Part shown: positions 22,484 through 31,911 of the stretch, in pieces
Numbering within the stretch: the stretch's first letter is position 1
How the letters are laid out: the number at the start of each line of letters is the position of its first letter
DNA from: Candidatus Polarisedimenticolia bacterium
Lineage (GTDB): Bacteria > Acidobacteriota > Polarisedimenticolia > Gp22-AA2
Length of the DNA stretch: 64,000 nucleotides
Assembly: GCA_036001465.1 (NCBI GenBank)
Contig: DASYUH010000056.1
Coordinates: 62,001-126,000, forward strand
Direction of reading: 5' to 3'
The notes under the pieces: generated by a model
The model's database searches: none
The model's input: the letters and a program-made list of their open reading frames with translations, nothing else
What the model was told of the DNA's origin: nothing
Made by a program: the position numbers and the translations under genes

Positions 22484-24456
22484 CCGCCGGCCTCCGCCGC
22501 GTCCTTCAGATGGATCCGGTGCGGGCCGCGATGCCAGTAGCACAGCGCGAACAGCGCCCACAGGACGGCGCCTCGATCGTGCAGGCGCAGCCGGTGGTCC
22601 TCGAGCCACCCCGCGGCCACCCGGTGATCCGCGCCGGCGAGGATGTCGAGCGCCTGCGGCGTCACCACCTCGCGGTACAGGCCCGCCAGGGGCCCGGCCA
22701 GCCAGTGACCGACCGGCACCTCGAAGCCGCGCTTCGGGGCGCGCCTCACGTGGCCCGGCACGATGCCGCGCAGCGCCCGGCGCAACAGGCGCTTTCCCGA
22801 GAAGGGAGAGAAGTGCTCGCGGCTCGGAAGCGACAGCGCCAGCTCGACCAGGGCCGGGTCGAGAAAGGGGGCGCGCACCTCCAGGGCGTGGCGCATGCTG
22901 GTGCGGTCGACCTTGGCGAGCATGTCGTCGACGAGAGGCAGGTCGATCTCCACCGCCAGGGTCGCGTCGAGTCCCCCCCCGAACCGCCGGTAGCGCTCCT
23001 CCACCAGGGCCCGTCCAAGGTCGTGGTCCACCGTCCCGGGGCGCAGGGCGCGACGTGCCGGTGCGTCCGTGGCCGACATCCAGAGCGCATGGGCGGCGGC
23101 CAGATCGGACGACAGTCCGGACAGGAGGCGGCGCGCCCGTCGCGCGGCCCCCGCGGCCCCGCCGCCGTGTCGCGCGGGGAAGGGGGCGAGGAGCGCCGCC
23201 AGGGCGGAGACGGCCTGGGCCGGCAGGGCGTGCAGGAGCCGGTGCGCCGACAAGGCGCGATACAGGCGGTATCCTCCGAAGACCTCGTCCCCTCCGTCGC
23301 CCGACAGGGCCACGGTCAGGTCGCCTCGGGCTTCGCGCGCGATGATCGACGAGGCCAGGGCGGAAGAATCCGCAAAGGGCTCGTCGAGGCGATCGAGGAC
23401 GAACGGAATCTCCGCCTGCAGGCGCGCCGCATCCACCGGCACCTCGCGATGCACCGTGCCGAGGAGAGAGGCGGTGCGCCGGGCACGCGGCGACTCGTCG
23501 AAGTACTCGAGGCCCGGGACCGCCATGGAGTAGGTGCGGGGGGGCGCCTTGCGCAGCTGCGCCATCAGCGCCACGACCGCGGACGAGTCCAGCCCGCCGG
23601 ACAGGAAGGCCCCGAGCGGCACGTCGGCTTCCAGCCGGCAGGCGACCGCGGCGCGCAGCGTGTCGCGGACCGCCTCGTCGACCTTCGGCGGGGCGGGCAG
23701 CCGCAGCCGCTCCTCGAGCCGATAGTAGCGCGCGAGGCGCGGCTCGGCGTGCGGGCGCGCCTCGAGATAGGACGCGTGCGGGAGCTTCCTGATCTCGCGA
23801 TAGATGGTCCAGGGGGCCGGAATGAAGCCGAACGTCAGGTACAGCTCGATGGCCTCCGGATCCACGGTCAGGGCCAGCCCGCCGTGACGCACCAGCGCCC
23901 CGATCTCGGAGGCGAAGATCAGGAGACCGCCGGCGCGCGCGTAGTAGAGCGGCTTCTCGCCGAATCGATCGCGGGCCAGGATCAGCCGTCGTTCGCCGGG
24001 CCGCCAGTAGGCGAGGGCGAACATGCCGTTGAACCGTGACAGCGCCTCCGGCCCCCAGGCGGAGAGGGCCTCGAGGACCACTTCGGTGTCGGACCGCGAT
24101 CGGAAGCGTACGCCGCGGGCCATGAGGTCGCGACGCAGCTCGGAGGTATTGTAGAGCTCGCCGTTGTAAACCAGCCAGCCCGTGCCGCCGGCGGCGCGCA
24201 TCGGCTGCGCCGCGGCGCCGCTGAGGTCGATCACCCTGAGCCGGCGATGCCCGAGCCCGACGATCGCAGCGACCGATCCGGCAGGCCGGCGCTCGTGGGC
24301 GTCGGGACCTCCGGTCACGGCGCCCCTCTCCGGCCCCAGAAGGACCACGGCCCCTTCGTCCGGCCCGCGGTGCAGGAGGGCCTGCGTCATGGCCTTCACG
24401 GCGAGGTGCCGCACCGGAGACCCATCCAGGCTGAAGGCGCCGGCCACGCCGCACAT
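22426..24456 (-). CDS. asnB: glutamine-dependent asparagine synthetase-like amidotransferase
   Basis: A 676-residue AsnB-type enzyme. The N-terminal glutaminase domain begins MCGVAGAF with the catalytic Cys2 and has LLHRGPDEG and VYNGELYN. The synthetase domain has the PP-loop FLSGGLDSS, ALSGDGGDEVFGGY and the DDMLAKVDRTSMRHALEVRAPFLD signature. As the last gene of the polysaccharide operon it probably amidates a sugar uronate or another acid group of the polymer rather than making free asparagine; both are possible. Lasso-peptide cyclases share this fold, but the intact glutaminase half and the distance from the precursor-like gene make that reading unlikely. Confidence 0.88.
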   Translation of the reverse strand: MCGVAGAFSLDGSPVRHLAVKAMTQALLHRGPDEGAVVLLGPERGAVTGGPDAHERRPAGSVAAIVGLGHRRLRVIDLSGAAAQPMRAAGGTGWLVYNGELYNTSELRRDLMARGVRFRSRSDTEVVLEALSAWGPEALSRFNGMFALAYWRPGERRLILARDRFGEKPLYYARAGGLLIFASEIGALVRHGGLALTVDPEAIELYLTFGFIPAPWTIYREIRKLPHASYLEARPHAEPRLARYYRLEERLRLPAPPKVDEAVRDTLRAAVACRLEADVPLGAFLSGGLDSSAVVALMAQLRKAPPRTYSMAVPGLEYFDESPRARRTASLLGTVHREVPVDAARLQAEIPFVLDRLDEPFADSSALASSIIAREARGDLTVALSGDGGDEVFGGYRLYRALSAHRLLHALPAQAVSALAALLAPFPARHGGGAAGAARRARRLLSGLSSDLAAAHALWMSATDAPARRALRPGTVDHDLGRALVEERYRRFGGGLDATLAVEIDLPLVDDMLAKVDRTSMRHALEVRAPFLDPALVELALSLPSREHFSPFSGKRLLRRALRGIVPGHVRRAPKRGFEVPVGHWLAGPLAGLYREVVTPQALDILAGADHRVAAGWLEDHRLRLHDRGAVLWALFALCYWHRGPHRIHLKDAAEAGGQLRDDSRRDAIVLRRSEG

Positions 24457-24462
24457 GAGCGA

Positions 24463-25614
24463 TCAGCCTCCGTTTCCGAGAGAGCGCAGGCAGCGGGCCG
24501 TGGCCTCCCAGGGATGAGAGGCCGCCCAGCGGCGCGCACCGTCGGCAAGCCGCTTCAGCTCCACGGGACGGGAGAGGAGGCGCTCCACCTGGACGGCGAA
24601 CGTCTCCACGTCCTCCGGAGGGACCAGGAGGCCGCTCTCCCCCTCGGCGACCGCCTCCGATACGCCCCCCGTGCGGCCGGCCACGCTCGGCACGCCGAAG
24701 CTGGCGGCTTCCAGGAGGCTCAGGCCGAACCCTTCCAGACCGTCATAGCGCCCCGTTTCGCGGCTGAGCTGCACGAAGAGCGTCGCCAGCGCGTAGTGCG
24801 CCGGAAGCGCTCCAGGCGGGACGCGGCCGGCGAAGATCACGCGCGCCGAGACACCGCGGGCCCGCGCCAGATCCTGGAGGGCCGCCCGGTTCGGACCGTC
24901 CCCGACGATGAGGAAGGACAGATCCGGGAACCGCCCGAGCAGGCGGGGGAGGGCCTCGATCACGATGTCGTGCCCTTTCATCGGGATCAGGCGGGACACC
25001 GAGAGAAGGACCGGCCCCTCGCCGAGCGCGTACTCGCTGCGCAGCGCCCGGACCCGCTCGGGGGAGACGGTCGGAGCGGGATCGACCCCCATCGGCAGGA
25101 CGATGATCCGCCGCGCCGCCCCCGGGAGGAGCCGATCGACCAGCGAGGCGGTGAAGCGGCTGTTGGCGACCACGGTGTGGGCATGGCTCAGGATGAAGCG
25201 CGCCAGACGTCGCCAGGGCTCCCGGTCGGCGTAGTCGGCCAGGTCGGCCCCGTGCACGAGCACGGCATAGCGGACGTGCCACAGGCGCGCCAGGACGGCC
25301 ATGGGGGCGCCAATCGAGAGGAGCTGGCCGCAGACCAGATAGTCGAACCGCCGCCTGAGGAGAAGCGCCGTCAGGTGGATCCCGCCGAACAGGGCGCGAG
25401 CCACTCGTCGGATCCCGCCGCCGTGACCGGGGAGCCAGCGGCGCACGACCTCGATCGGCAGCCCGGCGTCGATCGCCTGATCGCCGGCGGCGCGGGGCGC
25501 CAGGACGAGCGCTTCCTCCCGCCCGAGGTGCCGGGCCAGGCCGTGGTAGAGGGTGGCCTCGCCCCCCAGAAGCGGCGGAAAGTCGTTGACCGCCAGGAGC
25601 AGCATGCGGCTCAC
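24463..25614 (-). CDS. glycosyltransferase family 4 (1)
   Basis: A 383-residue GT-B fold retaining glycosyltransferase. N-terminal acceptor domain (LLAVNDFPPLLGGEATLYHGLARHL), then the donor domain (SVSRLIPMKGHDIVIEALPRL) and the family E-x7-E motif region DGLEGFGLSLLEAASFGVPSVA. Cytosolic or membrane-peripheral, adding one sugar to the lipid-linked repeat unit. Start chosen as GTG 25614 because it overlaps the preceding stop in the GTGA style of this operon; ATG 25605 is an alternative. Donor and linkage unknown. Confidence 0.87.
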   Translation of the reverse strand: MSRMLLLAVNDFPPLLGGEATLYHGLARHLGREEALVLAPRAAGDQAIDAGLPIEVVRRWLPGHGGGIRRVARALFGGIHLTALLLRRRFDYLVCGQLLSIGAPMAVLARLWHVRYAVLVHGADLADYADREPWRRLARFILSHAHTVVANSRFTASLVDRLLPGAARRIIVLPMGVDPAPTVSPERVRALRSEYALGEGPVLLSVSRLIPMKGHDIVIEALPRLLGRFPDLSFLIVGDGPNRAALQDLARARGVSARVIFAGRVPPGALPAHYALATLFVQLSRETGRYDGLEGFGLSLLEAASFGVPSVAGRTGGVSEAVAEGESGLLVPPEDVETFAVQVERLLSRPVELKRLADGARRWAASHPWEATARCLRSLGNGG

Positions 25615-26744
25615 CGGCCCTCGCGGCCCGAAGCGCCGCCGGGTGACGGCGGCGATCGCCGCGATCCGGTGCGCGCGGCCGACCCTTCCAGCACGGCGAC
25701 CACCAGGAGCACCAGGGCCCCGTGCACCAGGAAGATGAACGCCACGGGGCCGTCGCCCCGGCGCAGGCCGAGCGCCGAGAGCCCGAGGCCGAGCGCCAGG
25801 GCCAGGATCAGCGCCAGGGCGCGCTTCTGGTTCCCGAGGAGGTCGGCGAATCGATGGTGGATGTGGTCGCGCCCCACGAAATCGATCCACTGGCGGAAGC
25901 TCCGGACCCGCCCCGAGGCCACGCGCGACACCGTGGTCTGGATCATGTCGTAGATCAGGACGCTGAAGATCAGCACCGGGGTGGCCAGCGCGACGAGGGG
26001 ATCCCCCTCGGCCCAGTCTTCCTTGATCGCCAGGGAGGCGAGGAGGAAGCCGACGCTGGCGCTTCCGGAGTCGCCCAGGAAGATGCTGGCGGGACGGGTG
26101 GCGCGCAGGTTGTGCGGGAGGAACCCGAGAAGGGCCCCGGCGAGCGCCGCGCACGCCGCCGCCAGCCCCCCCTGGCCCGAGGACTGGGCGACCAGCCCGA
26201 GGAGCATGGCGATGAGCGCCCCCAGGGAGGCCGCCAGGCCGTCCATGCCGTCGATGAAGTTGTAGGCGTTCGTGATGCCGACGATCCACACGATCGACAG
26301 GAGGACGTTCGCTGCGGCGCCGGCGGCCCCGGGGAGGAGATTGAGCCGCACCCCCGCGCCGATCACCAGGAGGGCGCACACGAGCTGCAAGCCGAGACGC
26401 AGGCGGGCCGAAAGCCCGCGCGTGTCGTCCACCGCCCCCGCCAGCATCAGGGCGAGCGCCGCCGCCGCGATGCAGAGCATGGTGCGGTCGATGGTCGAGG
26501 TGCGTCCCATCGCCAGGACGAAGGCCGAGATCACCGCCACACCGCCGAGCTTGGGGGTCGGCGCACCGTGCTTCTTGCGCGCATCCGGAAGGTCGAGGGC
26601 GCCGCCGCGCCGCGCCACCAGGCTCACGAAAGGCGTCAGGCCGAAGGCCGCGAGAAAGGCGACCAGGGCGATCTCCGGGGCGCCGCCGCCGGGCGGGCGC
26701 GCCAGGAGCCACACCCCGACCGCGAGGAGAGCTAGGACAGGCAC
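25611..26744 (-). CDS. WecA/MraY-family sugar-phosphate transferase
   Basis: A 377-residue polytopic enzyme that moves a HexNAc-1-phosphate from UDP-sugar to undecaprenyl phosphate, the step that starts a repeat unit. Motifs: KKHGAPTPKLGGVAV, AGAVDDTRGLS (catalytic Asp pair), NAYNFIDGMDGLAA, IFLGDSGSASVGF and RDHIHHRFAD (the WecA-type HIHH). About ten hydrophobic helices. Start GTG 26744 lies 13 bases inside the previous gene. The C-terminal 25 residues are a basic, disordered tail. This is the only initiating transferase visible in the operon. Confidence 0.9.
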   Translation of the reverse strand: MPVLALLAVGVWLLARPPGGGAPEIALVAFLAAFGLTPFVSLVARRGGALDLPDARKKHGAPTPKLGGVAVISAFVLAMGRTSTIDRTMLCIAAAALALMLAGAVDDTRGLSARLRLGLQLVCALLVIGAGVRLNLLPGAAGAAANVLLSIVWIVGITNAYNFIDGMDGLAASLGALIAMLLGLVAQSSGQGGLAAACAALAGALLGFLPHNLRATRPASIFLGDSGSASVGFLLASLAIKEDWAEGDPLVALATPVLIFSVLIYDMIQTTVSRVASGRVRSFRQWIDFVGRDHIHHRFADLLGNQKRALALILALALGLGLSALGLRRGDGPVAFIFLVHGALVLLVVAVLEGSAARTGSRRSPPSPGGASGREGR

Positions 26745-27811
26745 TGCCGCACCTCCGTGATGACCCGCTCCACCTCCCGATCGGTCAGGGCGGGGAAGAT
26801 CGGCAGGGAGACCATCTCCCGCTGCGCCCGTTCGGCGTGGGGGAACGGCTCCCGCAGGCCGAGCAGGACGTGCAGCGGCGTGTGCACAGGTCTTCGGGCC
26901 ACGATGCCGCGCCGGTTCAGCTCGCGGAGACAGCGATCGGCGTCCGGGAGGCGCACGCCATACCGGTAGACCAGCGGATCGATGCCGGGAGGGGAGGGAG
27001 GGCGGGCGAGTCCGAGCGGGGCGAACGCCTCGTCGTAACGCCGGGCAATGGCGGCGCGCCTGTCGCGAAACGCCCCCAAGCGTCCCAGCTGCACCCGCAG
27101 AATCGCCGCGTGCAGGTCCCCCATGAGGCCGTTCACCCTTGGACGGTCGTCGGGCTGCTCGTCGTGGGACGCCAGATCGACGACGGACGCCAGGAGGCGA
27201 GCCGGCGTGGCCGCCACGCCCCCTCCCGGACCGCCGCAGGTCAGGGGCTTGGTCGGGCCGAACGAGAAGACCGCCAGGTCTCCGCGCGAGCCGACCGGCG
27301 CTCGATCGACGGAGGCCCCGATCGCCTGCGCGCAGTCCTCGACGACCCGGATCCCCCGGGCCCTGAACGGCTCGATCCGGACCGGCACGCCGAACGGATG
27401 CACCACGATGGCGGCGCCGACCGGCCCCCGGGCGCGCCGATCCAGGTCTTCGAGGGACAGGCCGAGGGTCTGCGGGTCGATGTCGCACACCAGGGGGCGC
27501 GCCGGGACGGCCCGGACCGCGTGGAGGAGGGCGGCGCAGGCATAGCTCGGCAGGGCCACCTGATCGCGCGGCTGGACGCCGATCGCCCGCAGAGCCAGGG
27601 TCAGCGCCGTGGTCCCCGAGGAGAGCAGCACCGCGCCGGTGCAGCCGGCCAGGCCGGCGAGCCGCTCCGCGGCCGCCGCGGCCTGCGCCCCGGGGGCCAG
27701 CCAGCCGGAGCGCAGGACGCCCAGGGCGGCCCCCTCCTCCTCCCGGCCCAGGCAGGGGCGCGCATGGGGCACCGGCGTCTCGGCGTGCGGTACCCGGAGC
27801 GCCTGCCGCAT
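26732..27811 (-). CDS. DegT/DnrJ/EryC1-family aminotransferase
   Basis: A 359-residue PLP enzyme of the sugar-aminotransferase family. Signatures: LLSSGTTALTLALRAIGV, LPSYACAALLHAV, VVEDCAQAIGA (PLP-ring Asp) and FSFGPTKPLTCGGPGG with the Schiff-base Lys. Such enzymes make amino sugars from keto-sugar nucleotides. The operon lacks the dehydratase/epimerase genes that usually make the substrate, so those must be encoded elsewhere. The start overlaps the preceding stop by 1 base. Confidence 0.87.
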   Translation of the reverse strand: MRQALRVPHAETPVPHARPCLGREEEGAALGVLRSGWLAPGAQAAAAAERLAGLAGCTGAVLLSSGTTALTLALRAIGVQPRDQVALPSYACAALLHAVRAVPARPLVCDIDPQTLGLSLEDLDRRARGPVGAAIVVHPFGVPVRIEPFRARGIRVVEDCAQAIGASVDRAPVGSRGDLAVFSFGPTKPLTCGGPGGGVAATPARLLASVVDLASHDEQPDDRPRVNGLMGDLHAAILRVQLGRLGAFRDRRAAIARRYDEAFAPLGLARPPSPPGIDPLVYRYGVRLPDADRCLRELNRRGIVARRPVHTPLHVLLGLREPFPHAERAQREMVSLPIFPALTDREVERVITEVRQCLS

Positions 27812-28476
27812 CAGCGCCCCCGCCTGCGGCGAGAGAGGGCGCGATGGGCCGCCGGGGTCTCCGTGACGTTGATGAACAATCGCAGCGGCGCGAACCCTTC
27901 GGCCCAGCGCACGCGTCCCTGCACGCCGCGGAAATGGGCGGAGGCCTCGGCGATCTCGCAGATGGCGGTCCCCTCGATGCGGGTCTTCATGACCTGGCTC
28001 CGGTGAGTCTGGAGCGCGCGGATCTTCCCGCGGATCTCGTCGGCGATGTCGATGAACACGGTGGGGGTGAATTCGACGGTCGTCGGCCCTTCATAGAAGA
28101 GGACGTTGCGCGCGTGGCGTGTCGCCGACACGGCGGCGCGCGCCACCTGGCGGTGATCCTGGTGGGTGTCCTCGGGGTAATTGACGAAGATGAAGTCGGG
28201 CCGGACCGCCGCCAGGGCGCGCTCGATGCGGTCGATCAGGTGCCGCACCGTCGGGAGCAGGGTGTCGCGATAGCCGCCCCAGTGGACCCGCCCCGCCCCC
28301 AGCACGCGCGCCGCCGCGAGCTGCTCGCGGCGGCGGATGCGGGCGTCGCCGCCGCGCGAGCCGTCGGTCATGACCAGGAGTTCGATGCGGGCCCCCTTCC
28401 CCGCATACTTCATGAGCGTGCCGCCGCAGCCGAATTCGACGTCGTCGGGATGGGCGCCGATCGCCAGGATGTTCAC
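27811..28476 (-). CDS. PIG-L/LmbE-family deacetylase
   Basis: A 221-residue zinc-dependent N-deacetylase. The zinc motif AIGAHPDDVEFGCGG opens the protein and the third ligand is in PEDTHQDHRQV. It probably removes an acetyl group from a GlcNAc-like residue of a sugar or lipid-linked intermediate. Start GTG 28476 overlaps the WbqC stop. The basic tail after about residue 200 may be non-essential. Confidence 0.87.
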   Translation of the reverse strand: MNILAIGAHPDDVEFGCGGTLMKYAGKGARIELLVMTDGSRGGDARIRRREQLAAARVLGAGRVHWGGYRDTLLPTVRHLIDRIERALAAVRPDFIFVNYPEDTHQDHRQVARAAVSATRHARNVLFYEGPTTVEFTPTVFIDIADEIRGKIRALQTHRSQVMKTRIEGTAICEIAEASAHFRGVQGRVRWAEGFAPLRLFINVTETPAAHRALSRRRRGR

Positions 28477-29168
28477 GCCGCCTCCCGGGTGGCGCGGATG
28501 CGCGCGATGCTGCCGGGGCCGCAATTGCAAAGCAGATCGAGGGCGGAGAGATGCGGCTCGAATCCGGGGTACGACTGCGGGTACACCGGATGACGGAAAT
28601 CCTGGAAGTCGACCCGGACATCCGCCCGCCGCCAGGCCTCCAGATCCATGTAGGCCGCCCCTCCGGCCCCCGCCAGGTACTCGGAGCAGGCGAAATGGCG
28701 GCAGAGCGCGATCAGCCTCTCGTCCGCCCCGTCGGGGAGGCCCGGGACGTCCGAGGCGAGGGAGATCGGAGTGCGCGCGCCGAGCAGGTCGGCGAGCAGC
28801 CGCACGGTGCGCTGGTTGAGGTGCGCCAGGCTCGGGTGGGTCTCGTCCAGGAGGGCCTCGAGCGCCGGCATCACCGCCGCACGATAAGGGGAGCGGGCGT
28901 AGTGGGTGCGCAGCGCCTCGCGGTGCTTCCGGCGCCACCGGCCGCCTTCGTCGTCCAGCGTGACCTCGCGGATCGACATCGGGAAGCGGTAGTGGACCGG
29001 GACCGTCAGCCACTGCCAGCCGTCCCGCGTGCGGATCCGGTTGCGGTTCTGCCACTCGTTCTTCTTGTACTGCACGACATCGAGCAGGACGAACCTGTCG
29101 ACGCGATCCAGCTTGTCGAAATACCCCAGCCACGGCAGATACTGCGGCTGGTGCGCCGCCAGCCTCAT
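28473..29168 (-). CDS. WbqC family protein
   Basis: A 231-residue protein of the WbqC family, found almost only in O-antigen and capsule clusters. The opening AAHQPQYLPWLGYFDKLD and the segment LLDVVQYKKNEWQNRNRI are diagnostic. The biochemical role is not firmly established; it is proposed to act in modification of amino-sugars. No signal peptide. The start overlaps the PHP-protein stop as ATGA. Confidence 0.85.
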   Translation of the reverse strand: MRLAAHQPQYLPWLGYFDKLDRVDRFVLLDVVQYKKNEWQNRNRIRTRDGWQWLTVPVHYRFPMSIREVTLDDEGGRWRRKHREALRTHYARSPYRAAVMPALEALLDETHPSLAHLNQRTVRLLADLLGARTPISLASDVPGLPDGADERLIALCRHFACSEYLAGAGGAAYMDLEAWRRADVRVDFQDFRHPVYPQSYPGFEPHLSALDLLCNCGPGSIARIRATREAA

Positions 29169-30688
29169 GCCCCCTCCTCGGCGCCCCGAACGACGAAGAT
29201 CGGATTGCTGATCAGCCGGTAGGGATAGGCCCCCTCGACGTCCAGGCGGTACGACGTCGCGCCCGGTGTGTCGTCCTCGACGGCCGCCTCGAACGGGGGG
29301 GACGCGCGGTTCGACCAGATGACGCGTCCGTCGCGCACCAGACGCGCCATGGCGGGGGCGCCGTCGCCGCCGGACACCGCCAGGCGGATGGTCACCGGCC
29401 CGCGGGAGCGCAGGGTCGCTCCGGCGATCGCTTCCGCTTCGTCGGACCTCACGCTCCACTCCGTCAGGCCGAGGGGAGGCTTCCGGTCGGGCGTCCAGCG
29501 CCCGTACATTCTTCCCTCCTTCATGGCTTCCAGGACGCCGGCGTGCGTCCGCTCCTGCACCTGCATGACCGTCTGCAGGATTCCCAGGTCGATCGCCCCG
29601 GCCGCGCGGTGCTCGTCGAGCTCCGCCAGAGCGAACGGCGCGCTCCTTCGCCGGCCCTGGAGATGGTCGCGGAGCGCCTGGTCCCACAAGCCCCCGGCCG
29701 GCAGGAGCGATTTCACCCCTTCGGGCATGGCGCCGAAGGCGTCCGCGTCCGTCTTCAAGAGCAGACCGCCGTAAGACTCCGTGGACAGGCGGACCCCCAG
29801 GAATTCCTTGTCAGCCGCCGCCTCCGGGTGGGCCCAGGCGATGAAGCCTCCGAGATCGTGGACCCGATCCTCCAGCAGGCGGAACGGCGCCTCGCCGGGA
29901 TCCCCGGCCACCGGGCTGAAGCGCTCCACCTTGAATGGGAAGCCGAGGACGAGCAGCACGAGCGCCGTCGACCCCAGGAGGGTCTCGCCGATCGGCAGCC
30001 GCCTCCGCCGCAGGCGGAACTGTCGTATCCGGGTTTCGTGGTAGACGGGCCGCAGGGCGCGCCGGCCCGACCAGGCGAGGGCGATGGCGGGCAGCAGGTA
30101 GAGGAGGGACCAGGCGGCATAGCGCCCGCCGGAGAGATTGCCGGCCACGGGAAGGCGCGCCAGCTCGCCGGCGTTCTCGATGCCAATCACCAGAGCGTGG
30201 CGGTGCCAGCCTTCCAGGCGCAGCGTGCGCGTCAGGAGCGAGCCGCTCCAGCGGGCGTACGGACTGACTTCGATTCCGGGCAGGACCAGGATGCCGGTCT
30301 CCGCTTCGGCCGCGGCGAGGGACTTCAGGTAGCTCGCGATCCCACGCGACTTCACGGAGGGGCGGGACAGGGCGACCCCCGTGACGTTCCCCAGGGGCCA
30401 GGGGGCGTAGGCCACTCGCTCCAGGAAATGGTCGGTGACGATCAGAGCGTCGACCCCGGCGAGGCGCGCCGCGCGCGCCATCTCGACCGGCGTGGCGAGA
30501 CCGTCGCTCAGGGTGGTGTGCAGGTGCACCACGGCCACGAGGTCGGAGTACCTCGCGCCGCCCGCGCGGCCAGGCGCCTCCGCCGCGCGGGCGTCGAACA
30601 TGGCGCACGCCGTCAGGAGGGCCAGCGCCAGGCCCCGCAGCGCGCGGGGGCGCCGGTCCCGGGGGGAACCGCCGGAGGCAGCGGTCAT
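29165..30688 (-). CDS. PHP-domain protein with membrane segments
   Basis: A 507-residue protein. A signal-like N-terminal helix (about 18-35) leads into a PHP-type metallo-hydrolase domain (VVHLHTTLSDGL; LIVTDHFLERV; the later AWAHPEAA). Hydrophobic helices at about 175-195 and 225-245 interrupt it, and the C-terminal part (about 400-500) is beta-rich (VTIRLAVSGGD; AMARLVRDGRVIWSN). PHP domains act as phosphoesterases; in capsule operons they include tyrosine phosphatases for Wzc. That role would fit the autokinase in this operon, but the active site here appears to face outside the membrane, which argues against it. Substrate unknown. Confidence 0.7.
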   Translation of the reverse strand: MTAASGGSPRDRRPRALRGLALALLTACAMFDARAAEAPGRAGGARYSDLVAVVHLHTTLSDGLATPVEMARAARLAGVDALIVTDHFLERVAYAPWPLGNVTGVALSRPSVKSRGIASYLKSLAAAEAETGILVLPGIEVSPYARWSGSLLTRTLRLEGWHRHALVIGIENAGELARLPVAGNLSGGRYAAWSLLYLLPAIALAWSGRRALRPVYHETRIRQFRLRRRRLPIGETLLGSTALVLLVLGFPFKVERFSPVAGDPGEAPFRLLEDRVHDLGGFIAWAHPEAAADKEFLGVRLSTESYGGLLLKTDADAFGAMPEGVKSLLPAGGLWDQALRDHLQGRRRSAPFALAELDEHRAAGAIDLGILQTVMQVQERTHAGVLEAMKEGRMYGRWTPDRKPPLGLTEWSVRSDEAEAIAGATLRSRGPVTIRLAVSGGDGAPAMARLVRDGRVIWSNRASPPFEAAVEDDTPGATSYRLDVEGAYPYRLISNPIFVVRGAEEGA

Positions 30689-31911
30689 CGGATCACCTTG
30701 CGGTAGATCTTCAGGAGGGCGTGGTTCATTCTGCCGGCGCCGAAGGCCACCGCGCGGGACCTGGCGCGTCGCCCGTAGTGGGCCGCCAGACGCTCGTCCG
30801 CCGCCAGCCTCGAGATCGCCGCGGCCAGCGCCTCGGGGTCGCCCGGGGGGACCAGGATGCCGGCCCCTCCCTCCTCCAGGACCTCCGGAACGCCGCCGAC
30901 CGCGGTGCCGACGACCGGGAGGCCCACCGCCATGGCTTCGATGAGGGCCCTTCCCATCCCCTCGTTTCTCGATGCGAGCACGAACAGGTCGAGGGCCGGG
31001 AGGACGTCCTCGGGCCTCACCCACGATCCTCCGACCACCACACGCTCCGCCATGCCGGCGTCCCTTGCCCGCTCCAGGAGGCGGCCCCGCAGGGGCCCGT
31101 CCCCGCCGACCACCAGGCGCAGACGGGGCGTGGACGATGCCGCCAGGAGGAAGGCGTCCAGGAGCTCTGCGACCCCCTTCACGGGCTCGAGCCGGCACAG
31201 CGTTCCGACCACGAAATCCTCGGGGGAAAACCGCCAGCGACGCCGGCATTCGGGCCGGCGGGCACGGGCGCGTCGATAGGGCCGCAAATCGATCCCGGAG
31301 CGCACGACGGTGAAATCGCCGGGACGGCCGATGCCACGGCACAGGTGCTCCTCGGCGCCGCGCCAGGACAGGGCGATCTGGCGACTTGCCAGAGGCGCGA
31401 GGAGGCGCTCGGCCAGGACCACGAGCGCCGTCCCGATCGGTCCGTGGTAGCCGTAGAACAGGTGTCCGTGGGGCTGGTGGACGAGCGGCGGGCGGCCGCC
31501 CAGGAATGCCGCCAGGCGGCCGAGGGCGCCGGCCTTCGAGGTGTGCGTGTGCACGACGTCGAAGCGCCGGTCGCGCACGAGCCTCCGGATCGCGCCGAGC
31601 GCCCTCAGGTCCTGCAGGGGGGACGGCCGGCGCACCAGGAAATCGATCTGGAGAATTTCGAGACCGGGCTGCGTCCGGGCTGCGGCCAGAAGGGGGCTGG
31701 GGATCGCGGACGGTCCGGAGACCAGGGTCACGCGGTGACCGCGCCGCGCGGCCCCCATCGCCTGCAGCAGCGTGCAGTCGGAGGAGCCGCCGCGGTCGAG
31801 CCGTGTGATGACATGCAGGATGGCGAGGGAACGCGCACGGGCGCGCGGGCGCGGGACACGGCGCGCGGGCACGGCCGACGCGGCTGCCGGGCGGGGCGCG
31901 ACGGCGCTCAT
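30685..31911 (-). CDS. glycosyltransferase family 4 (2)
   Basis: A 408-residue GT-B glycosyltransferase. After a basic, Pro/Ala-rich leader (about 1-28) comes LAILHVITRLDRGGSSDCTLL. The mid-protein VVHTHTSKAGALGRLAA and HQPHGHLFYGY resemble GT4 enzymes of the WbpY/PslF group. The donor site shows TLCRLEPVKGVAELLDAF and SRNEGMGRALIEAMAVGLPVV. ATG 31911 chosen because it overlaps the previous stop (ATGA). Sugar specificity unknown. Confidence 0.87.
   Translation of the reverse strand: MSAVAPRPAAASAVPARRVPRPRARARSLAILHVITRLDRGGSSDCTLLQAMGAARRGHRVTLVSGPSAIPSPLLAAARTQPGLEILQIDFLVRRPSPLQDLRALGAIRRLVRDRRFDVVHTHTSKAGALGRLAAFLGGRPPLVHQPHGHLFYGYHGPIGTALVVLAERLLAPLASRQIALSWRGAEEHLCRGIGRPGDFTVVRSGIDLRPYRRARARRPECRRRWRFSPEDFVVGTLCRLEPVKGVAELLDAFLLAASSTPRLRLVVGGDGPLRGRLLERARDAGMAERVVVGGSWVRPEDVLPALDLFVLASRNEGMGRALIEAMAVGLPVVGTAVGGVPEVLEEGGAGILVPPGDPEALAAAISRLAADERLAAHYGRRARSRAVAFGAGRMNHALLKIYRKVIR

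Noticed and set aside
22426-24456. Asparagine synthetase-like gene as a lasso-peptide cyclase for the precursor at 47679
   Set aside because: It keeps a full glutaminase domain with Cys2, lies 23 kb away among sugar genes, and no lasso B2 protease is present.
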